Assembly (NCBI RefSeq): GCF_006494775.1
Contig: NZ_CP041146.1
Span: 1 to 64,000 of the forward strand
DNA from: Nocardioides humi
GTDB lineage: Bacteria > Actinomycetota > Actinomycetes > Propionibacteriales > Nocardioidaceae
DNA length: 64,000 bases
Direction: 5' to 3'
Positions 10,242 through 18,502 of this stretch are shown in pieces (position 1 is the first letter of the stretch; the number at the start of each line of letters is the position of its first letter). The notes beneath the pieces are model-generated. The model had not been told where the DNA came from. It did not search any database and saw nothing but the letters and a program-made list of their open reading frames with translations. A program made the translations under genes and the position numbers.

Positions 10242-12739
10242 CGTTGCACCGCTCCTGTCAGCTCCGCGGCGCGGGCCACGGCGGCGTCGCGCGCGGCGCC
10301 GGTCTCGGCCTCGGTGAGGGTGCGGTCGGGGGCCCGGAACCGCAGCGCGAAGGCGAGCGACTTGCGCCCCTCGCCGGTCTGCTCGCCGGTGTAGACGTCG
10401 AACAGCCGGATCGACTCCAGCAGCTCGCCGGCGCCCTCGCGCAGGGCGGCCTCGACCGCCGCGACGGTGACGGCGTCGTCGACGACGAGCGCGACGTCCT
10501 CCTTGGCGATCGGCATCGTCGAGAAGGCGGGGCCGGGGGTGACCTCGGTGGCCGCGGCCATCAGCGCGTCGAGGTCCAGCTCGACGGCGGCGCTGCGGGC
10601 CGGCAGGCCGTAGGCCGTGCAGACGCTCGGGTGCAGCTCGCCGGCGTGGCCGAGCTCGACGCCGGCGATGCTGACCAGCGCGCAGCGGCCGGGGTGCCAC
10701 GGCATCCGCCCGGCCGAGGCGACCTCGACGGTGACGCCGAGGTCGGCGGCGAGACGGCGGACGACGGCCAGCGCGTCGGTCCAGCCGGCCTCGGTCCCGG
10801 CGCCCCACCAGCCGGCGCGACGGCGCTCCCCGGCGAGCACGACGGCGAGGTGCTGCGGCTGCACGGGCAGGGCCTCGAACAGCTTCTCCAGCTCCGCCTC
10901 GGAGGGCCGGGCGTGGACGCCGTAGATCGGCGCCGGGCCGTTGTCGGCGGGGAAGGCGACGGTGCCGGTCTCGAACAGGGCGACGCCGGGGGCGCCGCGA
11001 CCGACATTGCGGGAGGCGGCGTCGAGCAGGCCCGGCAGCAGGGTCGTGGTGTAGGCGGGCTCCTCGCTCGAGAGCGGGTTGGCCAGGCCGACCGTGGTCC
11101 GCAGCGGGTCGTCGGCGGGCAGGCCCAGCTTGTCGAAGGTGGCCTCGCCGACGAACGGGAAGCTGACCACCTCGACCAGACCGGCGCCGGCCAGGGTCCG
11201 GCCGATCCGGCGGCGCAGCCGCTGGGTCCGGGTCAGGCCACGGCCGGTGGCCCGGCGCGGGAGCACGCTCGGCACCTGGTCGTAGCCGACGATCCGGACG
11301 ACCTCCTCGACCAGGTCGTAGGGGTCGTCGATGTCGGGGCGCCAGGTCGGCGGGACGACCTCGATCGTGTCGGCGTCCTGCTCGGTGACGCTCGCGCCGA
11401 TCGCCCGGAGGCTCTCGACGGTGGTCATGGCGGTGATGTCGATGCCGCTGAGCCGCGCCGGCAGGTCGGTCGCGATGGTGACCGCGGGCCGCTCGGGAGC
11501 GGTGCCGACGAGGGTGAAGCCGGGCTCGGCGGTCGCGCCGCCGTGCGCGACCAGGAGCTCGACGACGCGGTCGGCCGCCACGCCGGGCAGGAGCGGGTCG
11601 ACGCCGCGCTCGTTGCGCTTGCCGGCCTCGGAGGTCAGCTTGTGGCGCTTGCCGGTGCGGAACATGGAGACCGGGTCCCAGTGCGCCGCCTCGACGAGGA
11701 TCCGGGTGGTGGTCTCCGACATCTCGGTGGTCGCGCCGCCCATCACGCCGGCGAGGCCGATCGGGCCGGAGTCGTCGGTGATGACGAGGTCCTCGGGGCT
11801 GAGCTCGCGGACGGCGTCGTCGAGGGTGGTGAGCCGCTCGCCCTCCCGGGCCCGGCGGACGCCGAGGGCGCCGGCGACCTTGTCGGCGTCGTACCCGTGG
11901 ATGGGCTGGCCGAGCTCGAGCATGACGTAGTTGGTGACGTCGACGGCCAGCGAGATCGAGCGCATGCCGGCCTGCTCGACGCGGCGCTTGACGAAGTCGG
12001 GCGTCGGGGCGGCCGGGTCGAAGCCGCTGACCAGGCGAGCGGCGAAGACCGGGCAGCCGACCGGGTCGTCGACGACGACCTCCCAGGCCTTGCCGTCGGC
12101 CTCGGGGAGCTCGCGCTCGGCCGGGTCGGCGAAGGGGACGTCGCTGTACCCCATTTGTCGGAGGGCGAGCGCGGCCTCGCGGGCGATGCCGCGCAGCGAG
12201 AGGGCGTAGGCGCGGTCGGGGTTGATCTCGAACTCGATGACCTCCTCGTCGAGGCCGAGCAGGCCGAAGACGTCGTCGCCCGGCTCGCCCGCGTCGGCGG
12301 GGAGCACGATGATGCCGTCGTGGTCCTCGCCGATCCCGAGCTCGCGGGCCGAGCAGATCATGCCGGCCGAGACGTGGCCGTAGGTCTTGCGGGCGGAGAT
12401 CTCGAAGTTCCCGGGCAGCACGCCGCCGGGCAGCACGACCACGACGAGATCGCCGGGACCGAAGTTGTGGGCGCCGCAGACGATCCCCTGCGGCTCACCC
12501 GTGCCGTTCGCGTCGCCGACGTCGACGGTGCACCAGTTGATGGTCTTGCCGTTCTTCTGCGGCTCCTTGTCCTGGGTGAGGACGCGACCGACGACCAGGG
12601 GGCCCTGGATTCCGGCGCCGGCGGCGTGGATGCCCTCCAGCTTGAGCCCGAGGGCGGTCAGCCGGTCCGTCAGCACCTCGGTGGTGACCTCCGCGGGCAG
12701 GTCGACGAGCTCCCGGATCCAGGAGACAGGGGCCTTCAC
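10238..12739 (-). CDS. pheT: Phenylalanine-tRNA ligase beta subunit
   Basis: Protein of 833 residues. An EMAP/tRNA-binding domain lies near residues 40-150 (GPLVVGRVL). It is followed by B3/B4 editing and B5 domains, the catalytic-like core, and a C-terminal anticodon-binding FDX-ACB domain (FSTMPIAKEDVALVVDD). The GTG start at 12739 overlaps the pheS stop (GTGA). It works as the (alpha-beta)2 synthetase with PheS. Confidence 0.96.
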   Translation of the reverse strand: MKAPVSWIRELVDLPAEVTTEVLTDRLTALGLKLEGIHAAGAGIQGPLVVGRVLTQDKEPQKNGKTINWCTVDVGDANGTGEPQGIVCGAHNFGPGDLVVVVLPGGVLPGNFEISARKTYGHVSAGMICSARELGIGEDHDGIIVLPADAGEPGDDVFGLLGLDEEVIEFEINPDRAYALSLRGIAREAALALRQMGYSDVPFADPAERELPEADGKAWEVVVDDPVGCPVFAARLVSGFDPAAPTPDFVKRRVEQAGMRSISLAVDVTNYVMLELGQPIHGYDADKVAGALGVRRAREGERLTTLDDAVRELSPEDLVITDDSGPIGLAGVMGGATTEMSETTTRILVEAAHWDPVSMFRTGKRHKLTSEAGKRNERGVDPLLPGVAADRVVELLVAHGGATAEPGFTLVGTAPERPAVTIATDLPARLSGIDITAMTTVESLRAIGASVTEQDADTIEVVPPTWRPDIDDPYDLVEEVVRIVGYDQVPSVLPRRATGRGLTRTQRLRRRIGRTLAGAGLVEVVSFPFVGEATFDKLGLPADDPLRTTVGLANPLSSEEPAYTTTLLPGLLDAASRNVGRGAPGVALFETGTVAFPADNGPAPIYGVHARPSEAELEKLFEALPVQPQHLAVVLAGERRRAGWWGAGTEAGWTDALAVVRRLAADLGVTVEVASAGRMPWHPGRCALVSIAGVELGHAGELHPSVCTAYGLPARSAAVELDLDALMAAATEVTPGPAFSTMPIAKEDVALVVDDAVTVAAVEAALREGAGELLESIRLFDVYTGEQTGEGRKSLAFALRFRAPDRTLTEAETGAARDAAVARAAELTGAVQR

Positions 12740-13833
12740 AGTTCACTCCCGAATGCCGTGGTGAAGCGCACGTCGCCCTCGAACAGGGTGCGCAGGTCCT
12801 CCAGGCCGTGCCGGAACATCAGGGTCCGGTCGATGCCCATGCCGAAGGCGAAGCCGGAGTAGCGCTCGGAGTCGACGCCGCAGGCGGCGAGCACGCGCGG
12901 GTTGACGATGCCGCAGCCGCCCCACTCGATCCAGCCCTCGCCGCGGCAGGTGCGACAGCTCTCCGGGGTCTCGTTGCGGCAGACGAAGCAGATCAGGTCC
13001 ACCTCGGCGCTCGGCTCGGTGAACGGGAAGTACGACGGCCGGAACCGGGTGGTGATGCCCTCGCCGAACATCTGGCTCGCGAAGTGGTCGAGGGTGCCCT
13101 TGAGGTGGGCCATGGAGATGCCCTCGTCGATGGCCAGTCCCTCGACCTGGTGGAACATCGGCGAGTGGGTGGCGTCGTACTCGTCGGTGCGGAACACCCG
13201 GCCCGGGCAGACCACGTAGATCGGCGGGGTGCGCGTCAGCATGGTGCGCGCCTGCACGGGGCTGGTGTGGGTGCGCAGCACGACGTGGTTCTCGGCCGGC
13301 TCGGTCCAGAAGGTGTCCTGCATGGTCCGGGCCGGGTGGTCCGGACCGAGGTTGAGGGCGTCGAAGTTGAGCCACTCGGCCTCGATCACGGGGCCCTCCG
13401 CGACCTCCCAGCCCATCGCGACGAAGATGTCGGCGATCAGCTCCGCACCGGTGGTCAGCGGGTGCCGGCCGCCGAGCGGGACCTCGTCGGTCGGCAGCGT
13501 GACGTCCACGGCCTCCTCGACCAGGATCCGCGCCTCGTGCTCGGCCTCGAGCACCGCCTGGCGGGCGGCGAGCGCCTGGTTGACGGCCCCGCGGGCCTGG
13601 CCGACCCGCTGGCCGGCCTCCTTGCGGGCCTGGGGCGGCAGCGCGCCGATCTCCCGGTTGGCGAGGGCCAGCGGCGAGCGGTCGCCGGCGTGCTCGGTGC
13701 GCGCCGCCTTGAGCTGCTCGAGGTCGGTGGCGGCGGCGATCGCGGCGAGTGCGGCGTCGCGCGCGGCCTCCACCTCGGCAGGGCTCACGGCGGCGACCTC
13801 CACGGGGTCGTAGTCAGTGTTCGGGCCAGACAT
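12736..13833 (-). CDS. pheS: Phenylalanine-tRNA ligase alpha subunit
   Basis: Catalytic subunit that charges tRNA-Phe. The N-terminal coiled coil (about residues 15-90) is followed by class II core motifs: HPARTMQDTFW, motif 2 FRTDEYDATHSPMFHQVEGL and motif 3 GFAFGMGIDRTLMFRHG. Four cysteines in CFVCRNETPESCRTC suggest a metal site or loop seen in some actinobacterial PheS. The ATG at 13833 is preferred to a TTG at 13842. Cotranscribed with pheT. Confidence 0.96.
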   Translation of the reverse strand: MSGPNTDYDPVEVAAVSPAEVEAARDAALAAIAAATDLEQLKAARTEHAGDRSPLALANREIGALPPQARKEAGQRVGQARGAVNQALAARQAVLEAEHEARILVEEAVDVTLPTDEVPLGGRHPLTTGAELIADIFVAMGWEVAEGPVIEAEWLNFDALNLGPDHPARTMQDTFWTEPAENHVVLRTHTSPVQARTMLTRTPPIYVVCPGRVFRTDEYDATHSPMFHQVEGLAIDEGISMAHLKGTLDHFASQMFGEGITTRFRPSYFPFTEPSAEVDLICFVCRNETPESCRTCRGEGWIEWGGCGIVNPRVLAACGVDSERYSGFAFGMGIDRTLMFRHGLEDLRTLFEGDVRFTTAFGSEL

Positions 13834-13903
13834 CGTGGGCAAGTCTAGGAACCGGGAGCACGGTCCGGCGAACCGGTATTCGCCCGTGGACCGAGCAGGC
13901 CCT

Positions 13904-13931
13904 CTCAGTCCGGGAACCTCAGTCCGGGAAC
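13904..13931. repeat. 14-bp tandem duplication at the 3' end of the DinB-like gene
   Basis: CTCAGTCCGGGAAC occurs twice back to back (13904-13917 and 13918-13931). The duplication straddles the stop of the DinB-like gene, so the last codons and the stop are repeated immediately downstream. It looks like a recent slippage event with no effect on the encoded protein. Confidence 0.85.
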
Positions 13932-14518
13932 CGGTCGGCGATCGCGGTGAGCCGGGCGACGTACGCCGGCCAGTCGAAGCCGTCGGGCAGGTTGGTGGCG
14001 TCGGGGCGCAGGCCGGCGGCTCCGTCGGCCAGCTCCCGGAGGACGTCGACCTGGCCGGCGTGGCGGTGCAGGTCGGTCATCACGTGCACGGCGATCCGGT
14101 GCAGGGTGGTCGTCGCCCGGTCCTCCGGCCACCACGGGACCCGGCCCACGGTGTCGAGCGGGAGCTCGTCGAGGGCGGCGTCGGCGAAGGCGCCGACCCG
14201 CTCGTAGAAGGCGAGGAGCTCGGCCGCCGGCAGGTCGGCGGGCACGGTCCAGTCGGCCTGGGGGTCGGTGTCGTAGGCCTCCAGCGGGATCACCGCCGGG
14301 TGGTCGGGCTCGGGCCAGGACCGCCCGAAGGTCGGCCCGAAGTAGCCGATCTCGACGTTGGCGCAGTGCAGCACGGTGCCGAGCAGGCTGGTCCCGGTCG
14401 GGGTGCGGGGAAGCCGGAGGTCGCGCTCCCCGAGGCCGTCGAGCTTCCAGAGCAGGGCCTCGCGGGCCCGCACCAGGTAGCGGCGGAGCACGTCGGCCGG
14501 CGGGTCGAGTTCGGTCAT
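13919..14518 (-). CDS. DinB/DUF664 family protein
   Basis: Protein of 199 residues with the DinB-like four-helix-bundle pattern of DUF664. Candidate metal-binding histidines are in LLGTVLHCANVEIGYFG, HRIAVHVMTDLHRHAGQ and HAGQVDVLRE. Related proteins are metal- and thiol-dependent (mycothiol) transferases; the substrate cannot be read from sequence. The ATG at 14518 overlaps the stop of the kinase gene (ATGA), so it is translationally coupled to it. Confidence 0.8.
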   Translation of the reverse strand: MTELDPPADVLRRYLVRAREALLWKLDGLGERDLRLPRTPTGTSLLGTVLHCANVEIGYFGPTFGRSWPEPDHPAVIPLEAYDTDPQADWTVPADLPAAELLAFYERVGAFADAALDELPLDTVGRVPWWPEDRATTTLHRIAVHVMTDLHRHAGQVDVLRELADGAAGLRPDATNLPDGFDWPAYVARLTAIADRFPD

Positions 14519-15558
14519 GGCGCCATCGTGCCCTCGGCGGGCGCGCTCGGCCAGGTGGTGACGACCCGGGCGCCGCCGCCGGGGCGGTCGTCGACGACGA
14601 TGCTGCCGCCGTGGGCGCGGACCAGGCCGCGGACGATGTAGAGGCCCAGCCCGGAGCCGCCGCCTGTGCCCTCGGTCCAGAACTTCGTGAAGATCCGCTG
14701 CCGCAGCTCCGGGGCGATGCCGTCGCCCTCGTCGGTCACGGTGACGGCGACCTGGTCGGCGTCCTCGCCCCACCTGCCCACGCGCACCCGCACGGTGCCG
14801 CTGCCGTGGCGTACGGCGTTCTCGACGACATTGGTGAGGACCTGCATCACCTTGTCCGGGTCGGCGTCCACGAGCGGGAGGTCCGGCTCGACCTCGAGCT
14901 CGATCGGCGTGGACGTCACGACGGTCATGGAGCGGTGGACCTGCTCGGCCTTGCTGCCCAGGTCGGTGGGCCGGCGGTGCAGCTGCAGCCGGCCGGTGTC
15001 GATCCGGGCGACGTCGAGGAGCTCGGTGATCAGCCGGCTGAGCCGCTCGGCGTCGGCGCTCGCGGTGGTGAGCATCAGCCGCTTCTGCTCGTCGGTGAGC
15101 TTGTCCCAGCGGTTGAGGAGGGCCTGCACGAAGCCCTTGACGCCGGTCAGCGGCGAGCGCAGCTCGTGGGCGAGGGTGGCGACGAGGTCCGAGCGGTCGC
15201 GGTCGAGCCGGGCCCGGCCGCGGCCGGAGCGGAGGTCGACGGCGACGGCGGTGACCGGGCCGGTGCGCACGGCGCGGTGCAGCCGGGCGGTGACCAGCAC
15301 CTCGGTGCCGTCGGGCAGCAGCCATGTCTGCTCGGGAACGCCGGTGCGCGTGGACAGGCCGTCGTACGGCGTGTTGGCGTCGCACCAGCTGCGGGCGTCG
15401 TGGTCGGTCAGCGCGAGCACGTCGGTGAGGGGGTGACCGGCCGCGGTCGCCGGGGAGACCCCGAGCATGGCCGCGGCGACGGTGTTGACGGCACTCACCC
15501 GGCCCGCGGCGTCGGCGACGACGACGCCGTCGGGCAGGAGGTCGAGGGGGTCGCTCAC
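14515..15558 (-). CDS. Soluble PAS-domain sensor histidine kinase (orphan)
   Basis: Protein of 347 residues with no membrane segment. An N-terminal PAS domain (DGVVVADAAGRVSAVN) is followed by HisKA with the phospho-acceptor H-box LAHELRSPLTGVKG. HATPase_c has N-box NVVENAVRHGSG, DEGDGI and GSGLGLYIVRGL. All catalytic boxes are intact. No response regulator lies nearby. The gene is coupled by 4-bp overlaps to a TrmH-type methyltransferase upstream and the DinB-like gene downstream. Signal unknown; probably cytoplasmic. Confidence 0.88.
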   Translation of the reverse strand: MSDPLDLLPDGVVVADAAGRVSAVNTVAAAMLGVSPATAAGHPLTDVLALTDHDARSWCDANTPYDGLSTRTGVPEQTWLLPDGTEVLVTARLHRAVRTGPVTAVAVDLRSGRGRARLDRDRSDLVATLAHELRSPLTGVKGFVQALLNRWDKLTDEQKRLMLTTASADAERLSRLITELLDVARIDTGRLQLHRRPTDLGSKAEQVHRSMTVVTSTPIELEVEPDLPLVDADPDKVMQVLTNVVENAVRHGSGTVRVRVGRWGEDADQVAVTVTDEGDGIAPELRQRIFTKFWTEGTGGGSGLGLYIVRGLVRAHGGSIVVDDRPGGGARVVTTWPSAPAEGTMAP

Positions 15559-16298
15559 CCGCTCATCATGGCGCGGGCGCTGGCGTAGAGGCACACCGCG
15601 GCGGCCGTGGCGAGGTTGAGCGACTCGGCGACGCCGAGGATCGGGATCCGGACCCGGTGGTCGGCGAGCGCGGCCAGCTCGGCCGGCAGGCCCCAGGCCT
15701 CGTTGCCGAACAGCCAGGCCGTCGGCCGGGCGAGCAGCTCGTCGGCCGCGAACAGGTCGACCTCGCCCCCGCCGTCGGCGGCGAGCACGGTGAGGCCCGC
15801 CTCCCGCGCCGCGCGGACGGCGGCCGCCGGGTCCCGCTCGAGCAGGACCGGGAGGTGGAACAGGCTGCCCACGGTGGCCCGGACCGTCTTGGGGTTGTAG
15901 GGGTCGACGGAGTCGCCCGCCAGCAGGACCGCGCCGGCGCCGGCGGCGTCGCTGGTGCGGATGACGGTGCCGGCGTTGCCCGGGTCGCGCACGTCGGCGC
16001 AGATCGAGAGGAGCCGTAGCGCGGGCGGCAGCTCCCCCTCCAGGAACCGGCACACGGCCACGAGGCCGGCCGGGTGGACGCTGTCGCTCAGGCCGCTCAT
16101 CGCGCGGTCGTCGACCAGCGTCACGGGCGTGGCACCGAGCAGGCCGGCGTACTCCTCCGCGGCGACCGGCGTGGCGAACACCTCCGCGACGCAGCCGGGC
16201 ACCGACAGCGCGCCCTCGACGGCCTTCGGGCCGTCGGCAAGGAAGAGCCGCCGCTCGGTTCGCACCGAGCGGCGGCTCAACTTGCGTGCTTCCTTCAC
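15555..16298 (-). CDS. TrmH/SpoU family RNA methyltransferase
   Basis: SAM-dependent 2'-O-ribose methyltransferase of the SPOUT class, 247 residues. The three knot motifs are NAGTVIRTSDAAGA, AWLFGNEAWGLP and ESLNLATAAAVCLY. The N-terminal RRLFLADGPKAVEGAL is the substrate-binding domain of the rRNA (RlmB-like) subgroup; whether rRNA or tRNA is the target is not clear. GTG start at 16298. It lies downstream of rplT, a common actinobacterial arrangement next to infC-rpmI-rplT-pheST. Confidence 0.9.
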   Translation of the reverse strand: MKEARKLSRRSVRTERRLFLADGPKAVEGALSVPGCVAEVFATPVAAEEYAGLLGATPVTLVDDRAMSGLSDSVHPAGLVAVCRFLEGELPPALRLLSICADVRDPGNAGTVIRTSDAAGAGAVLLAGDSVDPYNPKTVRATVGSLFHLPVLLERDPAAAVRAAREAGLTVLAADGGGEVDLFAADELLARPTAWLFGNEAWGLPAELAALADHRVRIPILGVAESLNLATAAAVCLYASARAMMSG

Positions 16299-16335
16299 AC
16301 GGGCGTTGCCCGCGGTCAGGGGACGGTCATGCGGG

Positions 16336-16722
16336 TCAGGCGGAGACCTTGGGCGCGTTGACGTCCTCGGGCAGCGCGGCCTTGGCCTGCGCCACGATCG
16401 CGGAGAACGCGGCCGGGTCGTTGACCGCGAGGTCGGCGAGGATCTTGCGGTCGACCTCGATGCCGGCCAGGTTGAGGCCCTGGATGAACCGGTTGTAGGT
16501 CAGGCCCTCGGCGCGGGCGGCCGCGTTGATGCGCTGGATCCACAGGCGGCGGAAGTTGCCCTTGTTCTTGCGCCGGTCGTTGTAGCTGTAGACCAACGAG
16601 TGGGTGACCTGCTCCTTGGCCTTGCGGTACAGCCGCGACCGCTGGCCGCGGTAGCCGCTCGCCCGGTCCAGGGTGGTACGACGCTTCTTCGCCGCGTTCA
16701 CTGCGCGCTTGACGCGTGCCAT
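16336..16722 (-). CDS. rplT: Large ribosomal subunit protein bL20
   Basis: Protein of 128 residues: [18 protein letters not shown] start, basic central region, and a [19 protein letters not shown]-terminal domain. Binds 23S rRNA early in 50S assembly. The ATG at 16722 has AGGAG upstream. Third gene of infC-rpmI-rplT. Confidence 0.98.
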   Translation of the reverse strand: MARVKRAVNAAKKRRTTLDRASGYRGQRSRLYRKAKEQVTHSLVYSYNDRRKNKGNFRRLWIQRINAAARAEGLTYNRFIQGLNLAGIEVDRKILADLAVNDPAAFSAIVAQAKAALPEDVNAPKVSA

Positions 16723-16767
16723 CTTCTTACTCCTTGCTGCTTCGGTTCAGGGGCGGACGACAGCCGG

Positions 16768-16962
16768 TCAGCGACCGAGCATCTTCTTCGCGCGCGGGAC
16801 GTCGTTCTTGGCGACCTCGACCGTGCCGGTCAGGCGACGGGTGACCTTGGAGGCCTTCTTCTCGAGGTTGTGGCGCTTGCCGGCCTTCTCGCGGAGGATC
16901 TTGCCGCTGCCGGTCACCTTGAACCGCTTGCTGGCGCCGGAGTGCGTCTTGTTCTTGGGCAT
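16768..16962 (-). CDS. rpmI: Large ribosomal subunit protein bL35
   Basis: Protein of 64 residues, [20 protein letters not shown] onward, very basic, normal length. Component of the 50S subunit. Lies 45 bp before rplT and 30 bp after infC, in the conserved operon order. Confidence 0.98.
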   Translation of the reverse strand: MPKNKTHSGASKRFKVTGSGKILREKAGKRHNLEKKASKVTRRLTGTVEVAKNDVPRAKKMLGR

Positions 16963-16992
16963 CTGTGTGTCCGCTCTGTCTCTACTTCGTGC

Positions 16993-17667
16993 TTACAGGT
17001 CGATGTCGGGGTCGAGCGCCTCGTTGGCGCGCTTGGCCTTCCTGGTGGTCGCGGGCTGGACCGAGGTCCGCTCCGCGCGCTCCTCCGCCTGCTCGGCGGC
17101 CCGCTCGGCGGCGGCCTCCTGCTTGGCGGCCTTCACCTCGGCCTTGGCCTCGGCCTTCTTCTTGTGCGGCCCGATGACCATGGTCATGTTGCGGCCGTCC
17201 TGCTTGGGGTTGGACTCCACGAAGCCCAGCTCCTGCACGTCCTCGGCCAGCTTCTGCAGCAGCCGGTAGCCCAGCTCGGGGCGGTGCTGCTCGCGGCCGC
17301 GGAACATGATCGTGATCTTGACCTTGTCGCCGGCCTTGAGGAAGCGAACGACGTGACCCTTCTTGGTCTCGTAGTCGTGCGCGTCGATCTTGGGCCGGAG
17401 CTTCATCTCCTTGATGATGACGTTGGTCTGGTTCCGTCGCGCCTCACGGGCCTTCTGGGCGTTCTCGTACTTGAACTTCCCGTAGTCCATGAGCTTGCAG
17501 ACGGGGGGCTTGCCCATCGGCGCGATCTCCACCAGGTCCAGGTCGGCCTCCTGCGCGAGCTTGAGTGCCTGGTCGGTGGGGACGATGCCGACGGTCTCTC
17601 CGTTGGGTCCCACGAGCCGGACCTCGGGAACCCGGATCCGCTCGTTGATGCGCAGCTCGGTGCTGAT
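16993..17667 (-). CDS. infC: Translation initiation factor IF-3, AUC start
   Basis: Binds the 30S subunit and checks the start codon. Both IF3 domains are present: [16 protein letters not shown] at the N terminus, and [21 protein letters not shown] in the C-terminal domain. A charged Lys/Ala/Glu-rich tail of about 45 residues follows. The conserved N terminus (ISTELRIN) starts at an ATC at 17667, with GGAGG 4-5 nt upstream. AUU/AUC starts are a known feature of infC that lets IF-3 repress its own translation. A GTG further upstream at 17886 is in frame but encodes no conserved sequence. Confidence 0.93.
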   Translation of the reverse strand: MSTELRINERIRVPEVRLVGPNGETVGIVPTDQALKLAQEADLDLVEIAPMGKPPVCKLMDYGKFKYENAQKAREARRNQTNVIIKEMKLRPKIDAHDYETKKGHVVRFLKAGDKVKITIMFRGREQHRPELGYRLLQKLAEDVQELGFVESNPKQDGRNMTMVIGPHKKKAEAKAEVKAAKQEAAAERAAEQAEERAERTSVQPATTRKAKRANEALDPDIDL

Positions 17668-17721
17668 GTGTCCTCCAAATTCGTTCGGCCGGGAGTCCCT
17701 TCGGCCTCGGAAATGAGAAGA

Positions 17722-17747
17722 GGCTCCCGCTTGTCCAAGCGGAAGCC
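17722..17747 (-). promoter_or_regulatory. Strong hairpin in the infC leader
   Basis: On the minus-strand transcript the sequence forms an 11-bp stem closed by a GGAC tetraloop. The only non-Watson-Crick pair is a U-G wobble; on the plus strand the same position would be C-A. That asymmetry supports an RNA role on the infC side. The hairpin ends about 55 nt before the ATC start. A pyrimidine-rich UCUUCU stretch follows, but there is no U-tract, so a leader or attenuator structure is more likely than a simple terminator. Confidence 0.55.
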
Positions 17748-17857
17748 AGTCACGAGCCGCCTCGATCGTGGATCGACACGGCTCTCCATGGACCGGACCC
17801 GACGACCTGGCGGCCGCTGCGGGTGGGAGACGATGGTGCCGGTCCCCGCTTGTGGAT

Positions 17858-17886
17858 CTGTCATGCAGGCATGACGGATCGGTCAA
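17858..17886 (-). promoter_or_regulatory. Candidate infC promoter with internal palindrome
   Basis: On the minus strand TTGACC (17886-17881) is followed after 17 bp by TGACAG (17863-17858), a plausible -35 with a weak -10. The spacer contains the palindrome TCATGC-N2-GCATGA (17861-17874), which could be an operator. The rest of the 252-bp gap between infC and the SseB-like gene shows only the leader hairpin. Confidence 0.35.
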
Positions 17887-17919
17887 CGCTCGATGCTAAC
17901 CCGTTTGTTCCGGGCGGAC

Positions 17920-18468
17920 CTAATCGGGATCGCCGGGAGGGTTCCCGGCCGCTCCCAGCCAGCCCCAGCCCCCGTCCTCGAGCCGCACCGGCCGCCAGCC
18001 GGCGGCGACCCGGTGCAGGTCGTCGTCGGCGAGCACGAAGGGGTGCGGCCCGGCGACGTCCACGACGAGGGCGTGGGCGCCCTCCTGGACGGCGGTCGCC
18101 GCGGCCAGGTGGGCGGCGACGGGGACCGGCCGGGCCTGCGGGTCCCAGGCCGCCAGCGCGGCGAGATCGGTGAACGCCAGCAGCGCGAGCCGGCCGTCGG
18201 CGCCGGTGAGCAGCACGGCGGCCATGTCGCTGGACTTGTCGCGGGCCAGCCCGTCGGCGCCGACCTCCGCCTCGCCGAGGATCGCCACCACCGGCACCAG
18301 CAGGCGGGCGGGGACGAGGGCGGCGAGCACGTCGGGGTACGCCGCGGCGCCCGTGTCGTGCGCGGCGAGCGCCGCGGCCAGGGCGGGGTCGGCGGCGCCG
18401 GCGTCGGCGACGTACTCCGAGCCCTGGAGGCGGCGGGCGTCGGGACGCTCGTTCGGCGATGCGGTCAC
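17920..18468 (-). CDS. SseB family protein
   Basis: Protein of 182 residues. The segment VLLTGADGRLALLAFTDLAALAAWDPQ resembles the SseB N-terminal domain found in many actinobacterial proteins next to ribosomal genes. No catalytic motif is visible and the function is unknown. The GTG at 18468 is chosen because upstream residues are non-conserved and overlap the divergent gene's promoter. Divergent from the PLP-fold gene at 18503, with 34 bp between starts. Confidence 0.75.
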   Translation of the reverse strand: MTASPNERPDARRLQGSEYVADAGAADPALAAALAAHDTGAAAYPDVLAALVPARLLVPVVAILGEAEVGADGLARDKSSDMAAVLLTGADGRLALLAFTDLAALAAWDPQARPVPVAAHLAAATAVQEGAHALVVDVAGPHPFVLADDDLHRVAAGWRPVRLEDGGWGWLGAAGNPPGDPD

Positions 18469-18502
18469 GGACGGATCATCCCACCCGTGGAACGATGAGG
18501 AG

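Noticed and set aside
6426..10394. 1322-codon plus-strand open frame antisense to the AfsR-like gene
   Set aside because: Antisense shadow of a conserved regulator with clear ATPase motifs on the minus strand.
12901..13020. Rubredoxin-like gene from the CxxC pairs
   Set aside because: The cysteines are inside pheS in the correct frame (CFVCRNETPESCRTC).
17722..17747. Rho-independent terminator of the SseB-like gene
   Set aside because: No U-tract follows and it lies ~170 bp beyond the gene within the infC leader.
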